From contig NZ_VAHM01000009.1 in assembly GCF_005796185.1 (NCBI RefSeq), forward strand, positions 93,275-157,274: a stretch of DNA of 64,000 nt. Reading direction: 5' to 3'. The translations under genes and the position numbers were made by a program. The notes beneath the pieces were generated by a model, which worked only from the letters and a program-made list of their open reading frames with translations, had not been told where the DNA came from and did not search any database. Shown piece after piece: positions 1 to 8,879 of the stretch. The stretch's first letter is position 1; each line of letters begins with the position of its first letter. Source of the DNA: Pseudarthrobacter sp. NamB4 (GTDB lineage Bacteria > Actinomycetota > Actinomycetes > Actinomycetales > Micrococcaceae).

Positions 1-786
1 CGTCCCGTCCGCCGTGCCCGCCGTCTGCGGTGCGAGCCGCTGGTGCGCGCCGGCCAGTGCTGCCACCGGTGCCAGGAGCAGCACCCGGGTCAGCTTGACC
101 ACGACGGCGATGCCCAGCGCCGCGGTCCCCGCAGTTTGCGCCGTGGCCACCACCTGGCCCACGTCGTGCACCGAGGCGCCCGTCCACGCGCCAAAAACCG
201 GCGCGGTGAGCTGGAGGGGATGGACGAACAGGGGCAGCACGCCGATGGCCAGGGTTCCGCAGAGGGTCACCAGCGCCACCGGCAGGACGGTGTCCACGTG
301 CCGGATGCGCCGTACTGCAGCCATGGCCCCGATCGCTGAGGCGCCGCAGATCGAAAACCCGGTCGCCACAAGGAGGGACGTCACCGGCGGCAGCCGGAAC
401 AGCCGCGATACAAGGTAGGTTCCGCCAAAGCTCACCGCCACCACGGCGACGATCAGGACCAGCGCCAGCCAGCCCAGCCCCAGCACATCCATGATGCTGA
501 CCTTCAGGCCGAGCAGGACGATGCCACCGCGCATCAGGTGTTTTCCGGCGAAGTCCAGTCCCGGCCTGGCCCTGCCGGCGGTCCACACTCCGGCCGCGGG
601 CAGGTTGGCGGCCAGGATGCCCAGCACCACTGCCAGCGTCATGGCCGGCAGCACCGGTACGAGCCTGTGGACCAGGAAGGCCGCTGCCAGGGCAGCGGCG
701 GCTGTCAGAAGGCCCGGGAGCAGCCTGACGGCATGTCCGGGAACGCCCCGGCCGGGCTCCTCGCGGAAGGTTCTGCTGACTGGCAC
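1..786 (-). CDS. YeiH/UPF0324 family putative sulfate exporter, partial
   Basis: This is a membrane transporter of the UPF0324/YeiH family, often called a putative sulfate exporter; the substrate is not proven for most members. The minus-strand frame reads from a GTG at 786 through the left edge without a stop, so the C-terminus is missing. Repeated hydrophobic segments are visible, with the family signatures LMRGGIVLLGLK, SICGASAIGAMAAVR and GASVHDVGQVVA. The GTG start is preceded by AGGTGG at very short spacing, so a slightly different start is possible. The gene is divergent from the ATP-grasp operon to its right. Confidence 0.85.
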   Translation of the reverse strand, partial: MPVSRTFREEPGRGVPGHAVRLLPGLLTAAAALAAAFLVHRLVPVLPAMTLAVVLGILAANLPAAGVWTAGRARPGLDFAGKHLMRGGIVLLGLKVSIMDVLGLGWLALVLIVAVVAVSFGGTYLVSRLFRLPPVTSLLVATGFSICGASAIGAMAAVRRIRHVDTVLPVALVTLCGTLAIGVLPLFVHPLQLTAPVFGAWTGASVHDVGQVVATAQTAGTAALGIAVVVKLTRVLLLAPVAALAGAHQRLAPQTAGTADGT

Positions 787-900
787 CCACCTACTGTGCC
801 GGAAAAGCCCCTCAATGCACGAATAGGCCTCCTCCCGCCAACACGCCACAATGGATGCTGGTTTATGAATTCGAAACAAAAAGATGGTTGGCTTGTGAAC

Positions 901-2457
901 ATGTCAGACCTTTTCCAGGATTACTCCGTGGCCGCGGGCCGGACCGGAGCGTACGACGAGATGTTCGCCCCGGGGCAGCAGGCCCGGGACTCGTACGGGC
1001 AGGTGGCGGAGGCCCTGCGCAAGCTCTCGCTGTCCGACGTCAGCGCACGCGCCGACTCGATGGCCCGCACCTTCCTGGACCGCGGCGTCACCTTCGACTT
1101 TGCGGGCGAGGAGCGTCCCTTTCCGCTGGACATTGTTCCCAGGGTCATTCCGGCTGCTGAATGGGATGTGCTGGAGCGCGGGGTAGCCCAGCGCGTGCGT
1201 GCGCTCGAAGCCTTCCTCAACGATGTGTACGACAAGATGACCGTGGTGTCCGACGGCGTGATCCCCCGGCAGTTGGTGACCACCAGTGCGCACTTCCACC
1301 GGCAGGTCCACGGCTTTGAACCGGCCGGGGGCGTCCGGGTGCACATCTCCGGCATCGACGTGGTCCGTGATGCCGCCGGAACCTTCCGGGTGCTGGAGGA
1401 CAACGTCCGTGTCCCCTCCGGTGTAAGCTACGTGCTGGAAAACCGCCGCGCCATGGCCAAGGGCCTCCCGGAGGCCTTCGGGCAGCAGCTCATCCGGCCG
1501 GTGGAGGAGTACCCGCGCCGGCTGCTCTCAGCCCTGCGCAAAACCGCCCCTGCCGGCGTGGACGATCCCACCGTCGTCGTCCTCACTCCCGGCGTCTTCA
1601 ACAGTGCTTACTTTGAGCACACCCTGCTGGCCGGCCTGATGGGTGTGGAACTGGTGGAGGGCCGCGACCTCATCTGCCGCGGCAACCGCGTATACATGCG
1701 CACCACCGCAGGCGAGCAGCGCGTGGACGTCATTTACAAGCGCATCGACGACGACTTCCTGGACCCGCTGCAGTTCCGTGCCGATTCCATGCTCGGCTGC
1801 CCCGGACTGGTCAATGCCGCGCGGGCCGGCGGGGTGACCATCGCCAACGCCGTGGGCAACGGCGTCGCGGACGACAAACTGGTCTACAGTTACGTCCCTG
1901 ACCTGATCCGGTACTACCTGAGCGAGGAGCCCATCATCGCCAACGTGGACACGTACCGCCTGGAGGAGAAGGAAGCCCGCGAGTACACGCTGGACAACCT
2001 GTCCGAACTGGTGGTCAAACCCGTGGACGGCTCCGGCGGCAAGGGCCTGGTCATCGGACCGGACGCCTCCAAAGACGAACTGGACGCCCTGCGCCAGCGG
2101 GTCATCGCCGATCCCCGCGGGTGGATCGCCCAGCCGGTGCTGCAGCTGTCCACTGTGCCCACCCTGAGCGGTGACAAGTTCGGCCCCCGCCACGTGGACC
2201 TGCGGCCCTTCGCAGTGAACGACGGCGACAACGTCTGGGTGCTCCCCGGCGGCCTTACGCGCGTGGCGCTGAAGGAGGGCTCGCTGATTGTGAACTCCAG
2301 CCAGGGCGGCGGGTCAAAGGACACCTGGGTCCTTGCCGATTCCCCCCAGATGCCGGTGGAAACCGTTCCCCGCTCCGCTATTTCGGTACGGGAGCGCGTC
2401 TCGGTCTGGCCCGTGGAGAGCAACTGGCGGGACCGCCAGTCGGAGCAGCAGCAGTGA
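901..2457 (+). CDS. Circularly permuted type 2 ATP-grasp protein
   Basis: A 518-residue member of the circularly permuted ATP-grasp family, predicted to be a peptide- or amide-forming ligase of unknown substrate. Family signatures include DNVRVPSGVSYVLENR, YKRIDDDFLDPL, the VVKPVDGSGGKGL phosphate-binding loop and RHVDLRPF. The start MSDLFQDY at 901 is chosen by resemblance to the family; in-frame ATG 865 and GTG 895 are alternatives and no start has a strong ribosome site. It is followed by an alpha-E protein and a transglutaminase-like protein, the usual three-gene arrangement, which suggests one modification pathway. Confidence 0.9.
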   Translation: MSDLFQDYSVAAGRTGAYDEMFAPGQQARDSYGQVAEALRKLSLSDVSARADSMARTFLDRGVTFDFAGEERPFPLDIVPRVIPAAEWDVLERGVAQRVRALEAFLNDVYDKMTVVSDGVIPRQLVTTSAHFHRQVHGFEPAGGVRVHISGIDVVRDAAGTFRVLEDNVRVPSGVSYVLENRRAMAKGLPEAFGQQLIRPVEEYPRRLLSALRKTAPAGVDDPTVVVLTPGVFNSAYFEHTLLAGLMGVELVEGRDLICRGNRVYMRTTAGEQRVDVIYKRIDDDFLDPLQFRADSMLGCPGLVNAARAGGVTIANAVGNGVADDKLVYSYVPDLIRYYLSEEPIIANVDTYRLEEKEAREYTLDNLSELVVKPVDGSGGKGLVIGPDASKDELDALRQRVIADPRGWIAQPVLQLSTVPTLSGDKFGPRHVDLRPFAVNDGDNVWVLPGGLTRVALKEGSLIVNSSQGGGSKDTWVLADSPQMPVETVPRSAISVRERVSVWPVESNWRDRQSEQQQ

Positions 2458-2517
2458 CCCGTCCCGCCGTCGACCATCTGTTTTGTGAAGTTTCGGGCGC
2501 GCAGGAGGTAGCCGCGA

Positions 2518-3444
2518 ATGCTTAGCCGTATTGCTGAGTCCCTTTTCTGGATTGGCCGGTATGTGGAGCGTGCGGACGGCACGGCCCGCATCCTGGACGT
2601 CCACCTGGAACGGCTCAACCACCTGCCCATGGAGGAACGCAGGAGCGTGGCCCAGGAGCTCCTGGCCGTCATGGGTGCCCGGCCGCAGAACGACGACTTC
2701 GGGCTTCCCGAGCTGCTCCATGCCCTGGCCTACGACAAAACCAGCGCCACCTCCATTGCCGGCTCGCTGGGCGCCGCCCGGGAGAACGCCCGGCGGGCCC
2801 GGGAGACTGTCTCCTCCGGTCTCTGGGAAAGCCTGAACACCACGTACTACGGGCTGAGCCAGCACCGCAAGGATGTGGTGGGCACCTACCGGTTCTGCAA
2901 CTGGACGCTGGAACGCACAGCCATGGTCAGCGGCCTGGCCGACACCACCGTGAGCCACGACGAAAGCTGGCTCTTCCTGGTCCTGGGCCGTTCGCTGGAA
3001 CGGGCTGACATGACGGCCAGGATGCTGTCCACCCGGGACGTGCTGTCCGCCGGCATGTCCTGGGTCAACATGCTCCGCTGCGCCGGCGCCTACGAATCCT
3101 TCCTGCGCACCCGCCGCGCCGCCTTCGGGGACCAGCACGCTGCCGAGTTCCTGCTGCTGGACCGGCTGTTCCCGCGCTCCATCGTCTACGCTCTGCGGGA
3201 CGCCGACGAGTGCCTGGCCAAGCTGGATCCCTCCGCCCAGCGGGTGGGGTTCATCAATGACGCACGCCGGATCGTGGGCCAGGCCCGCACCTTCCTGGAG
3301 TTCCACCGGACGGACGACCTCATGTCCGAACTTCCGGAACACATGGAACGGGTGCAAAAGGCAGTGTCCCAGGCTTCCGACGCCATTTCACGCAAGTACT
3401 TCAATCAGGCGGACGAGCTGGCCTGGGTGGGAGAGGTTTCATGA
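2518..3444 (+). CDS. Alpha-E domain-containing protein (DUF403)
   Basis: A 308-residue, mostly helical alpha-E protein. It begins MLSRIAESLFWIGRYVERAD, the typical start of the family, and contains the characteristic SLWESLNTTYYGL-like and LGRSLERADMTARML segments. The biochemical role is unknown; the family almost always travels with ATP-grasp and transglutaminase-like genes, as here. AGGAGG lies about 10 bases upstream of the ATG. Its stop overlaps the next ATG by four bases, so translation of the two is probably coupled. Confidence 0.9.
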   Translation: MLSRIAESLFWIGRYVERADGTARILDVHLERLNHLPMEERRSVAQELLAVMGARPQNDDFGLPELLHALAYDKTSATSIAGSLGAARENARRARETVSSGLWESLNTTYYGLSQHRKDVVGTYRFCNWTLERTAMVSGLADTTVSHDESWLFLVLGRSLERADMTARMLSTRDVLSAGMSWVNMLRCAGAYESFLRTRRAAFGDQHAAEFLLLDRLFPRSIVYALRDADECLAKLDPSAQRVGFINDARRIVGQARTFLEFHRTDDLMSELPEHMERVQKAVSQASDAISRKYFNQADELAWVGEVS

Positions 3445-4292
3445 CCCGGCTGAGCATCATCCACAGAACCGCGTACAAGTACAACAAGCGGGTCACTCTG
3501 TCCTACAACGAGGCCAGGATGACGCCGTTGACGGATTCCCAGCAGGTGGTGCTGGAGTCGGTGGTCAAGGTTTCGCCGTCGCAGGGGGCCGTGAGCACCT
3601 ACCGTGACTACTGGGGAACCAGGGTCACGGCCTTCGACATGCAGATGCCCCACGACCACCTCGAAGTCGTCTCCAACATCACGGTGGAGGTGCACCGCGC
3701 GGAGAAGATCCCCGTAGAGTCCGACATTGTGGGCTGGGATGTCCTAGCCTCGCCGGAGACGCTCAACACGTTCAGTGACTGGCTGCCCCAGTCGCGGCTC
3801 AGCGGACCCGGCGAGGAAGTTCTGGGCATCATCCCGCACGTGGTGTCCGGGAAGAACCCCCATGAGGCAGCCATGGCAGTGTTTGAGTGGATGCGCGGGG
3901 AAATGAGCTACATGTCCGGCTCCACTGCCGTGACCACCAACGCCGAAGAAGCCTGGACCCAGCGCAAGGGTGTCTGCCAGGACCTGGCCCACCTCGCCAT
4001 CGGCGCGCTGCGGAGTTGCGGCATCCCGGCGCGGTACGTCTCCGGCTACCTGCACCCCCGCTTCAGTGCGGGGGTCGGTGAAACCGTGGCCGGGCAGTCG
4101 CATGCGTGGCTGGAGTGGTGGGACGGCAACTGGCGCAGCTGGGACCCCACCAACCACAAGCCGGCCGGGGATTTCCACGTCACGGTGGCCCGCGGCCGGG
4201 ACTACCGCGATGTCTCTCCGCTCAAGGGCATCCTGTCCGGCGGCGGCGGATCCGCGCTGAACGTCAGCGTGGAGATCACGCAGCTCGCCTAG
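3441..4292 (+). CDS. Transglutaminase-like cysteine protease family protein
   Basis: A 283-residue transglutaminase/protease-like protein. The N-terminal part matches the bacterial transglutaminase N-terminal beta domain (RTAYKYNKRVTLSYNEARMTP). The catalytic triad is visible as Cys179 (KGVCQDLAH), His221 (QSHAWLEWW) and Asp235 (SWDPTN). It is third in the ATP-grasp/alpha-E operon and overlaps the preceding gene by ATGA. It probably acts as an amidase or peptidase on whatever the ATP-grasp enzyme makes, but that is inference from context. Confidence 0.9.
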   Translation: MTRLSIIHRTAYKYNKRVTLSYNEARMTPLTDSQQVVLESVVKVSPSQGAVSTYRDYWGTRVTAFDMQMPHDHLEVVSNITVEVHRAEKIPVESDIVGWDVLASPETLNTFSDWLPQSRLSGPGEEVLGIIPHVVSGKNPHEAAMAVFEWMRGEMSYMSGSTAVTTNAEEAWTQRKGVCQDLAHLAIGALRSCGIPARYVSGYLHPRFSAGVGETVAGQSHAWLEWWDGNWRSWDPTNHKPAGDFHVTVARGRDYRDVSPLKGILSGGGGSALNVSVEITQLA

Positions 4293-4325
4293 CCGCTGTT
4301 CCTGCGCCCGCCGCTTTGGCCCCCG

Positions 4326-4547
4326 TTACTCCGGACCGGTCCTGACGGCGCCGCTGGGCTGGGTCCACCAGGTCAGCGGTTCCGTCACCTTGAAGCGGCA
4401 GCCGGTGACGCTGTCGGGGGTGATGCGGACGAACACGTCCTTCTTGCCTGCCTGCAGGGCAAGAGGCAGAGCTGCGTGGTTTTCAGGATGTGCTGCGTGC
4501 CGGTGAACTTCAGCCGATGGTTCGGCGCCCATGCCGCGGGCTTGCCC
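4326..4547 (-). other. Short intergenic stretch with a possible coding remnant
   Basis: Between the transglutaminase and the SDR stop codon, minus-strand reading gives protein-like text in two frames: HRLKFTGTQHILKTTQLCL, then in the next frame KKDVFVRITPDSVTGCRF. Together they look like the end of a small protein broken by one frameshift. I do not recognise a family, and a chance open frame is quite possible. Confidence 0.2.
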
Positions 4548-5999
4548 TCACCAGGGACTTGGTTTGTAGTCCTTGAGGAACACCCCGTACTGGTCCTCGC
4601 CGTTCTCGCCCATGACGATCGGATCGTAGACCCGGGCGGCCCCGTCCACCAGGTCCAGGGGTGCGTGGAAGCCTTCCTCCATAAGCCTGACCTTGGTGAA
4701 GTGCGGCCGCTCATCAGTGATCCAGCCCGTGTCCACTGCGGTCATGAGGATGCCGTCAGTCTCCAGCATCTCCTGGGCGCTGGTGCGCGTCATCATGTTG
4801 AGCGCTGCCTTGGCCATGTTGGTGTGCGGATGGCCGGGTCCCTTGTAAGCGCGGGAGAACTGGCCTTCCATGGCAGAGACGTTCACGATGTACTTCCGCC
4901 GGGCAGTGGAGCGCTTCATGGCACCGCGCAGCCGGCTCACCAGGAGGAACGGCGCCGTCACGTTGCACAGCTGGACTTCGAGCATTTCCAGCGGGTCCAC
5001 CTCGTCAACCACCTGGGTCCAGCTGTTGATGGTGGCCAGGTCCGGGACCAGCCCGCCGGCGTCAATGGCGGTGCCGGATGCGATGCGTTCCAGCGAAGCG
5101 GAACCTGTGGAAAGAGCCAGCGACGTGATGGCGTCCCCGGCGAGGACCGGGTGCTCCGTGACGCTGCCGGCCAAAGCCAAGGGGTGCCTGTCGTGCGCAT
5201 GGCCGAACGTCAGCAGCTCAGGGCCGCCGTTGGCCTGCTCCAGGGCGGCCGGAAGCGGCTCGTCCTCCGCGTCCACCAGGGGCTTGTAGGCGTTCCCTGA
5301 GCGACGGACGGTCTGGGCTGCGTTGTTGATGATGATGTCCAGCGGGCCGGCCTCGTTGAGCGAGTCCGTGAGGGCCATGACCTGGGCGGGGTCCCGCAGG
5401 TCAATGCCCACGATCCGGAGCCGGTGCAGCCAGTCGGCGCTGTCCTCCATGGCGGCGAACCGGCGGGCGGCGTCCTTAGGGAACCGTGTGGTGATGGTGG
5501 TGTGCGCGCCGTCCCGGAGCAGGCGGAGGGCGATGTACATCCCGATTTTCGCGCGGCCCCCGGTGAGCAGCGCGCGGCGGCCGGTGAGGTCGGTCCGGGC
5601 GTCCCGCTTGCCGTGGCTGAAGGCTGCGCACTCGGGGCACAGCTGGTGGTAGAAAGCATCCACCTGGGTGTAGTGCTGTTTGCAGATGTAGCAGGGGCGG
5701 GACCGGATAAGGTGTCCGGCCACCTTGCCGGTGACGGACGGCGCCAGCTTATTGCCGCGGGTCTCGTCGTCAATGCGGTCCGGGGCGGCGGTGGCCGTCA
5801 TGGCCAGCACGGCCCTGTCCGCCTCCGAGATCAGGTCACGCTTGGTGACCCGGCGGTGCCTCTTGACTGCCTTGAACATCTTGCCGGTAGCGCGCCGCAC
5901 CGAGATGTAGTCCGGGTGCTCCTCGTCATAGGCGTGGATCGTATTCAGGACCTTGAGGCAGGCCTGAATTTCCTCGGGGGTCAGATCGGGGGAGCTCAT
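4548..5999 (-). CDS. SDR family oxidoreductase with N-terminal zinc-finger region
   Basis: A 483-residue protein, much longer than a classical short-chain dehydrogenase. Residues 1-140 hold a helical segment and a Cys4-like motif (CYICKQHY...CPEC) that probably binds zinc. The Rossmann domain then starts with RRALLTGGRAKIGMYIALRLL, followed by DIIINNAAQTVRR. The usual Ser...Tyr-x-x-x-Lys site reads VNVSAMEG...PHTNMAKAALN, so Lys and Ser are recognisable but the Tyr position is Thr. An insertion separates the NNAAQ motif from the active-site region. Substrate unknown; altered chemistry or a non-catalytic role is possible. Confidence 0.85.
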   Translation of the reverse strand: MSSPDLTPEEIQACLKVLNTIHAYDEEHPDYISVRRATGKMFKAVKRHRRVTKRDLISEADRAVLAMTATAAPDRIDDETRGNKLAPSVTGKVAGHLIRSRPCYICKQHYTQVDAFYHQLCPECAAFSHGKRDARTDLTGRRALLTGGRAKIGMYIALRLLRDGAHTTITTRFPKDAARRFAAMEDSADWLHRLRIVGIDLRDPAQVMALTDSLNEAGPLDIIINNAAQTVRRSGNAYKPLVDAEDEPLPAALEQANGGPELLTFGHAHDRHPLALAGSVTEHPVLAGDAITSLALSTGSASLERIASGTAIDAGGLVPDLATINSWTQVVDEVDPLEMLEVQLCNVTAPFLLVSRLRGAMKRSTARRKYIVNVSAMEGQFSRAYKGPGHPHTNMAKAALNMMTRTSAQEMLETDGILMTAVDTGWITDERPHFTKVRLMEEGFHAPLDLVDGAARVYDPIVMGENGEDQYGVFLKDYKPSPW

Positions 6000-6079
6000 T
6001 GGACCAATTTTACAGGCCGCCGGTGCAGGATTAAGCCCGCTGGCGGTGCCTGCAAGACCGCCGGCGCGGGCTGACAGAA

Positions 6080-7489
6080 CTAGGAGACCCGGGCCCCGCT
6101 GGCGGAGTCCGCAGCAGCCGCAGCGTGCGTTTCAGCTACCTTGTCCACGGATTCCCGCAGCTCCGGGTACTGTTCCGCTGCAGCCTTGACGGCATTCGGG
6201 ACGAGGTGCAGGTTCTTGGCGGCGAGCTGGCGTTCCTCATCGCCCGGTTCCGGGACTTCCTGGCCCTTGGAAAGCACGGTGATGCCGGAATCCGTGACCT
6301 TGAAGCCGCGTGCCCGGTCCAGGTCGGCGTCCAGCCCGATGGCGGCGCCGGCCGGCACCTTGACGTTCTTGTCGATGATGGCCCGGTTGATCACGGCACC
6401 TTCGCCCACCTGCACCTTGTCCATCAGGACCGAGTCGATCACCCGGCTGCTGGTTGCCACGTAGACGTCATTGGATAGGACCGAGCCTTCCACCACGCCG
6501 CCGGAGATCACCACGCCGCTGGACACGATCGAGTCCAGCGCCGTTCCCACCGTGTTGTTCAGGCCGCGGACAAACTTGGCCGGCGGGGAAATGCTCTGCC
6601 GGGTGTAGATGGGCCATTCGGAGTTGTACAGGTTGAAGACCGGCAGCGGGGAGATCAGGTCCATGTGGGCGTCGTAGAAGGAGTCGATGGTGCCCACGTC
6701 CCGCCAGTAGGTGCGGTCGCGTTCCGTGGAACCGGGAATCTCGTTCAGCGTGAAGTCATAGACGCCCGCCTCACCCTGATTGACGAAGTAGGGGATGATG
6801 TCCCCGCCCATGTCGTGCTTGGTGTCCAGGCGTTCGGCGTCCACGTGCAGTGCTGCCACCAGGGCGTCGGCGTCAAAGACGTAGTTGCCCATGGAGGCGA
6901 GGAACTGCGAGGGATCGGCTGCCAGGCCGGGCGTGGTGGCAGGCTTTTCCACGAAGGCGGCAATCTTCTGGGGATCGTTCTGGTCCACCTCGATGACGCC
7001 GAACTGGTTGGCCATGTGGAGCGGCTGGCGCACGGCAGCCACGGTGGCCTTGGCGCCGCTGTTCACGTGCTGCGCCACCATCTGGGCAAAATCCATCCGG
7101 TATACGTGGTCAGCGCCCACCACCACCACGATGTCCGGGTTGGCGTCATGGATCAGGTTCAGTGACTGGTAGATGGCGTTGGCGCTGCCCAGGAACCAGC
7201 TCTTGCCCACGCGCTGCTGCGCGGGCACCGAGGCGACATAGTTGCCCAGCTGGGTGGACATGCGCCAGGTCTCGGAGATGTGGCGGTCAAGGCTGTGGGA
7301 TTTGTACTGCGTCAGGACCACGATCTGCAGGTAGCGCGAATTCACCAGGTTGGACAGCGCGAAGTCAATCAGGCGGTAGCTTCCGGCGAAGGGTACAGCA
7401 GGTTTGGCCCGGTCTGCCGTCAGTGGCATCAGTCTGTTTCCCTCGCCACCTGCGAGGACAATGGCCAGGACTTTTTTGTTCAACGGCAT
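6080..7489 (-). CDS. glgC: Glucose-1-phosphate adenylyltransferase (ADP-glucose pyrophosphorylase)
   Basis: Makes ADP-glucose from glucose 1-phosphate and ATP, the committed step of bacterial glycogen synthesis, in the cytoplasm. The 469-residue protein has the nucleotidyltransferase signature [48 protein letters not shown] and a C-terminal left-handed beta-helix region. ATG 7489 ([12 protein letters not shown]) is chosen because AGGAG lies about eight bases upstream; an in-frame extension to 7537 has no support. It is divergent from glgA across about 100 bases, so the two glycogen genes probably share a control region. Confidence 0.97.
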   Translation of the reverse strand: MPLNKKVLAIVLAGGEGNRLMPLTADRAKPAVPFAGSYRLIDFALSNLVNSRYLQIVVLTQYKSHSLDRHISETWRMSTQLGNYVASVPAQQRVGKSWFLGSANAIYQSLNLIHDANPDIVVVVGADHVYRMDFAQMVAQHVNSGAKATVAAVRQPLHMANQFGVIEVDQNDPQKIAAFVEKPATTPGLAADPSQFLASMGNYVFDADALVAALHVDAERLDTKHDMGGDIIPYFVNQGEAGVYDFTLNEIPGSTERDRTYWRDVGTIDSFYDAHMDLISPLPVFNLYNSEWPIYTRQSISPPAKFVRGLNNTVGTALDSIVSSGVVISGGVVEGSVLSNDVYVATSSRVIDSVLMDKVQVGEGAVINRAIIDKNVKVPAGAAIGLDADLDRARGFKVTDSGITVLSKGQEVPEPGDEERQLAAKNLHLVPNAVKAAAEQYPELRESVDKVAETHAAAAADSASGARVS

Positions 7490-7591
7490 GATGGTCGCTC
7501 CTGTACGCCTTCGTAACTCCCCAAGACAGTCCGGCATGCCCGGACTCCTTCACACTAGAACACTTAAGCGTGAGGGACTACCTTGGGTCTT
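7490..7591. promoter_or_regulatory. Divergent glgC/glgA control region
   Basis: About 100 bases separate the glgC ATG (minus) from the glgA start (plus). Both promoters must lie here. The glgC side carries AGGAG before its ATG; the glgA side carries GAGGG. I could not identify a clear operator. Confidence 0.5.
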
Positions 7592-8797
7592 GTGCGAATA
7601 GACATTGTGACCAAAGAGTTCCCGCCGGAGATCTACGGTGGCGCCGGAGTCCACGTAGCAGAATTGAGCAGGGTGCTTAGTAAGCATGTTGACCTGCAGG
7701 TTCGTGCTTTCGGTGCTCCCCGGGACACCGATTACCACGGCGCCACCGTGACCTCCTACCAGGTTCCGGAGGACCTGGACGGGGCTAACGCGGCAGTGCA
7801 GACCCTTGGGGTGGACCTTCGGATTGTCCCGGACGTCGAAGGGGCGGACCTTGTCCATTCGCACACCTGGTACGCCAACATGGCAGGCCACCTCGCCTCC
7901 CTGCTTCACGGCATCCCCCATGTGCTGAGCGCCCACAGCCTGGAGCCGCTGCGCCCCTGGAAGGCGGAGCAGCTCGGCGGTGGCTACGCTCTGTCCTCCT
8001 GGGTGGAGAAAACCGCCTATGAGGCTGCCGCCGCGATCATCGCCGTGTCAGAGGGGATGCGCCAGGACATCCTGCGCAGCTACCCCAACGTGGACCCCGC
8101 AAAGGTCCGGGTGGTCCACAACGGCATCGACGTGCAGCTTTGGCAGCGTGATGAAAACGACGACGCCGTCCGTGCCCTGGGCATCGATCCGGCGAAGCCG
8201 AGCGTCGTCTTTGTGGGCAGGAACACGCGCCAGAAGGGCGTCCCCTACCTTCTCCGGGCGGCGGCGAAGTTGCCCGCCGACGTCCAGCTGGTCCTGTGCC
8301 TGGGTGCAGCGGACACGCCCGAACTGGCTGCCGAGACTGCGCGCCTCATCGAGGACCTGCAGCGCGAGCGCACCGGTGTGGTGCTCATCGAACGCATGCT
8401 GCCCCGCAACGAGCTCATCCAGGTCCTCAGCCACGCCACCGCCTTCGCCTGCCCTTCGATCTATGAGCCGCTGGGCATTGTGAACCTGGAGGCCATGGCC
8501 TGCGGAGCCGCAGTGGTGGCCAGCGCCACCGGCGGTATTCCCGAGGTGGTGGACCACGGACAGACCGGACTTCTCGTGGACCTTGAACAGGTCACGGACG
8601 GCACCGGGACGCCCCTCGATCCGGAGAAGTTCGTCACCGAATTCGCCGCCGCCCTTACGGAGGTGGTTTCAGATCCCGAGCGGGCCAGCGCCATGGGCCA
8701 GGCCGGCCGCCTGCGCGCAGAGAAGCACTTCTCTTGGGAATCCATTACCGAAACCACCCTCGAGGTTTACCGGTCGGTGCTGCCGGCTTCCAGCTGA
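7592..8797 (+). CDS. glgA: Glycogen synthase, actinobacterial GT4 type
   Basis: Transfers glucose from ADP-glucose (or, in some actinobacteria, helps make maltose 1-phosphate) for alpha-glucan synthesis. About 400 residues, GT-B fold: MRIDIVTKEFPPEIYGGAGVHV at the N-terminus, VFVGRNTRQKGVPYLL, and the C-terminal CPSIYEPLGIVNLEAMACGAAVV sugar-nucleotide site. GTG 7592 gives the usual family start; TTG 7583, with GAGGG better spaced, would add three residues. It is divergent from glgC. A hairpin lies just after the stop. Confidence 0.93.
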   Translation: MRIDIVTKEFPPEIYGGAGVHVAELSRVLSKHVDLQVRAFGAPRDTDYHGATVTSYQVPEDLDGANAAVQTLGVDLRIVPDVEGADLVHSHTWYANMAGHLASLLHGIPHVLSAHSLEPLRPWKAEQLGGGYALSSWVEKTAYEAAAAIIAVSEGMRQDILRSYPNVDPAKVRVVHNGIDVQLWQRDENDDAVRALGIDPAKPSVVFVGRNTRQKGVPYLLRAAAKLPADVQLVLCLGAADTPELAAETARLIEDLQRERTGVVLIERMLPRNELIQVLSHATAFACPSIYEPLGIVNLEAMACGAAVVASATGGIPEVVDHGQTGLLVDLEQVTDGTGTPLDPEKFVTEFAAALTEVVSDPERASAMGQAGRLRAEKHFSWESITETTLEVYRSVLPASS

Positions 8798-8814
8798 CCG
8801 TCCCTTACCGTAAT

Positions 8815-8863
8815 ACGACGACGGCGCCGCTTCCCTCGCGAGGGGAACGGCGCCGCCGTCGTT
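8815..8863. terminator. Bidirectional hairpin between convergent genes
   Basis: An inverted repeat (ACGACGGCG-CCG...CTCGCGAG...CGGCGCCGCCGTCGT, with a three-base bulge) sits between the stop of glgA and the stop of the convergent acyl-CoA oxidase gene. Its position and GC-rich stem fit a shared transcription terminator; the U tract is weak. Confidence 0.6.
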
Positions 8864-8879
8864 AAGGCAGTTGGGGACG

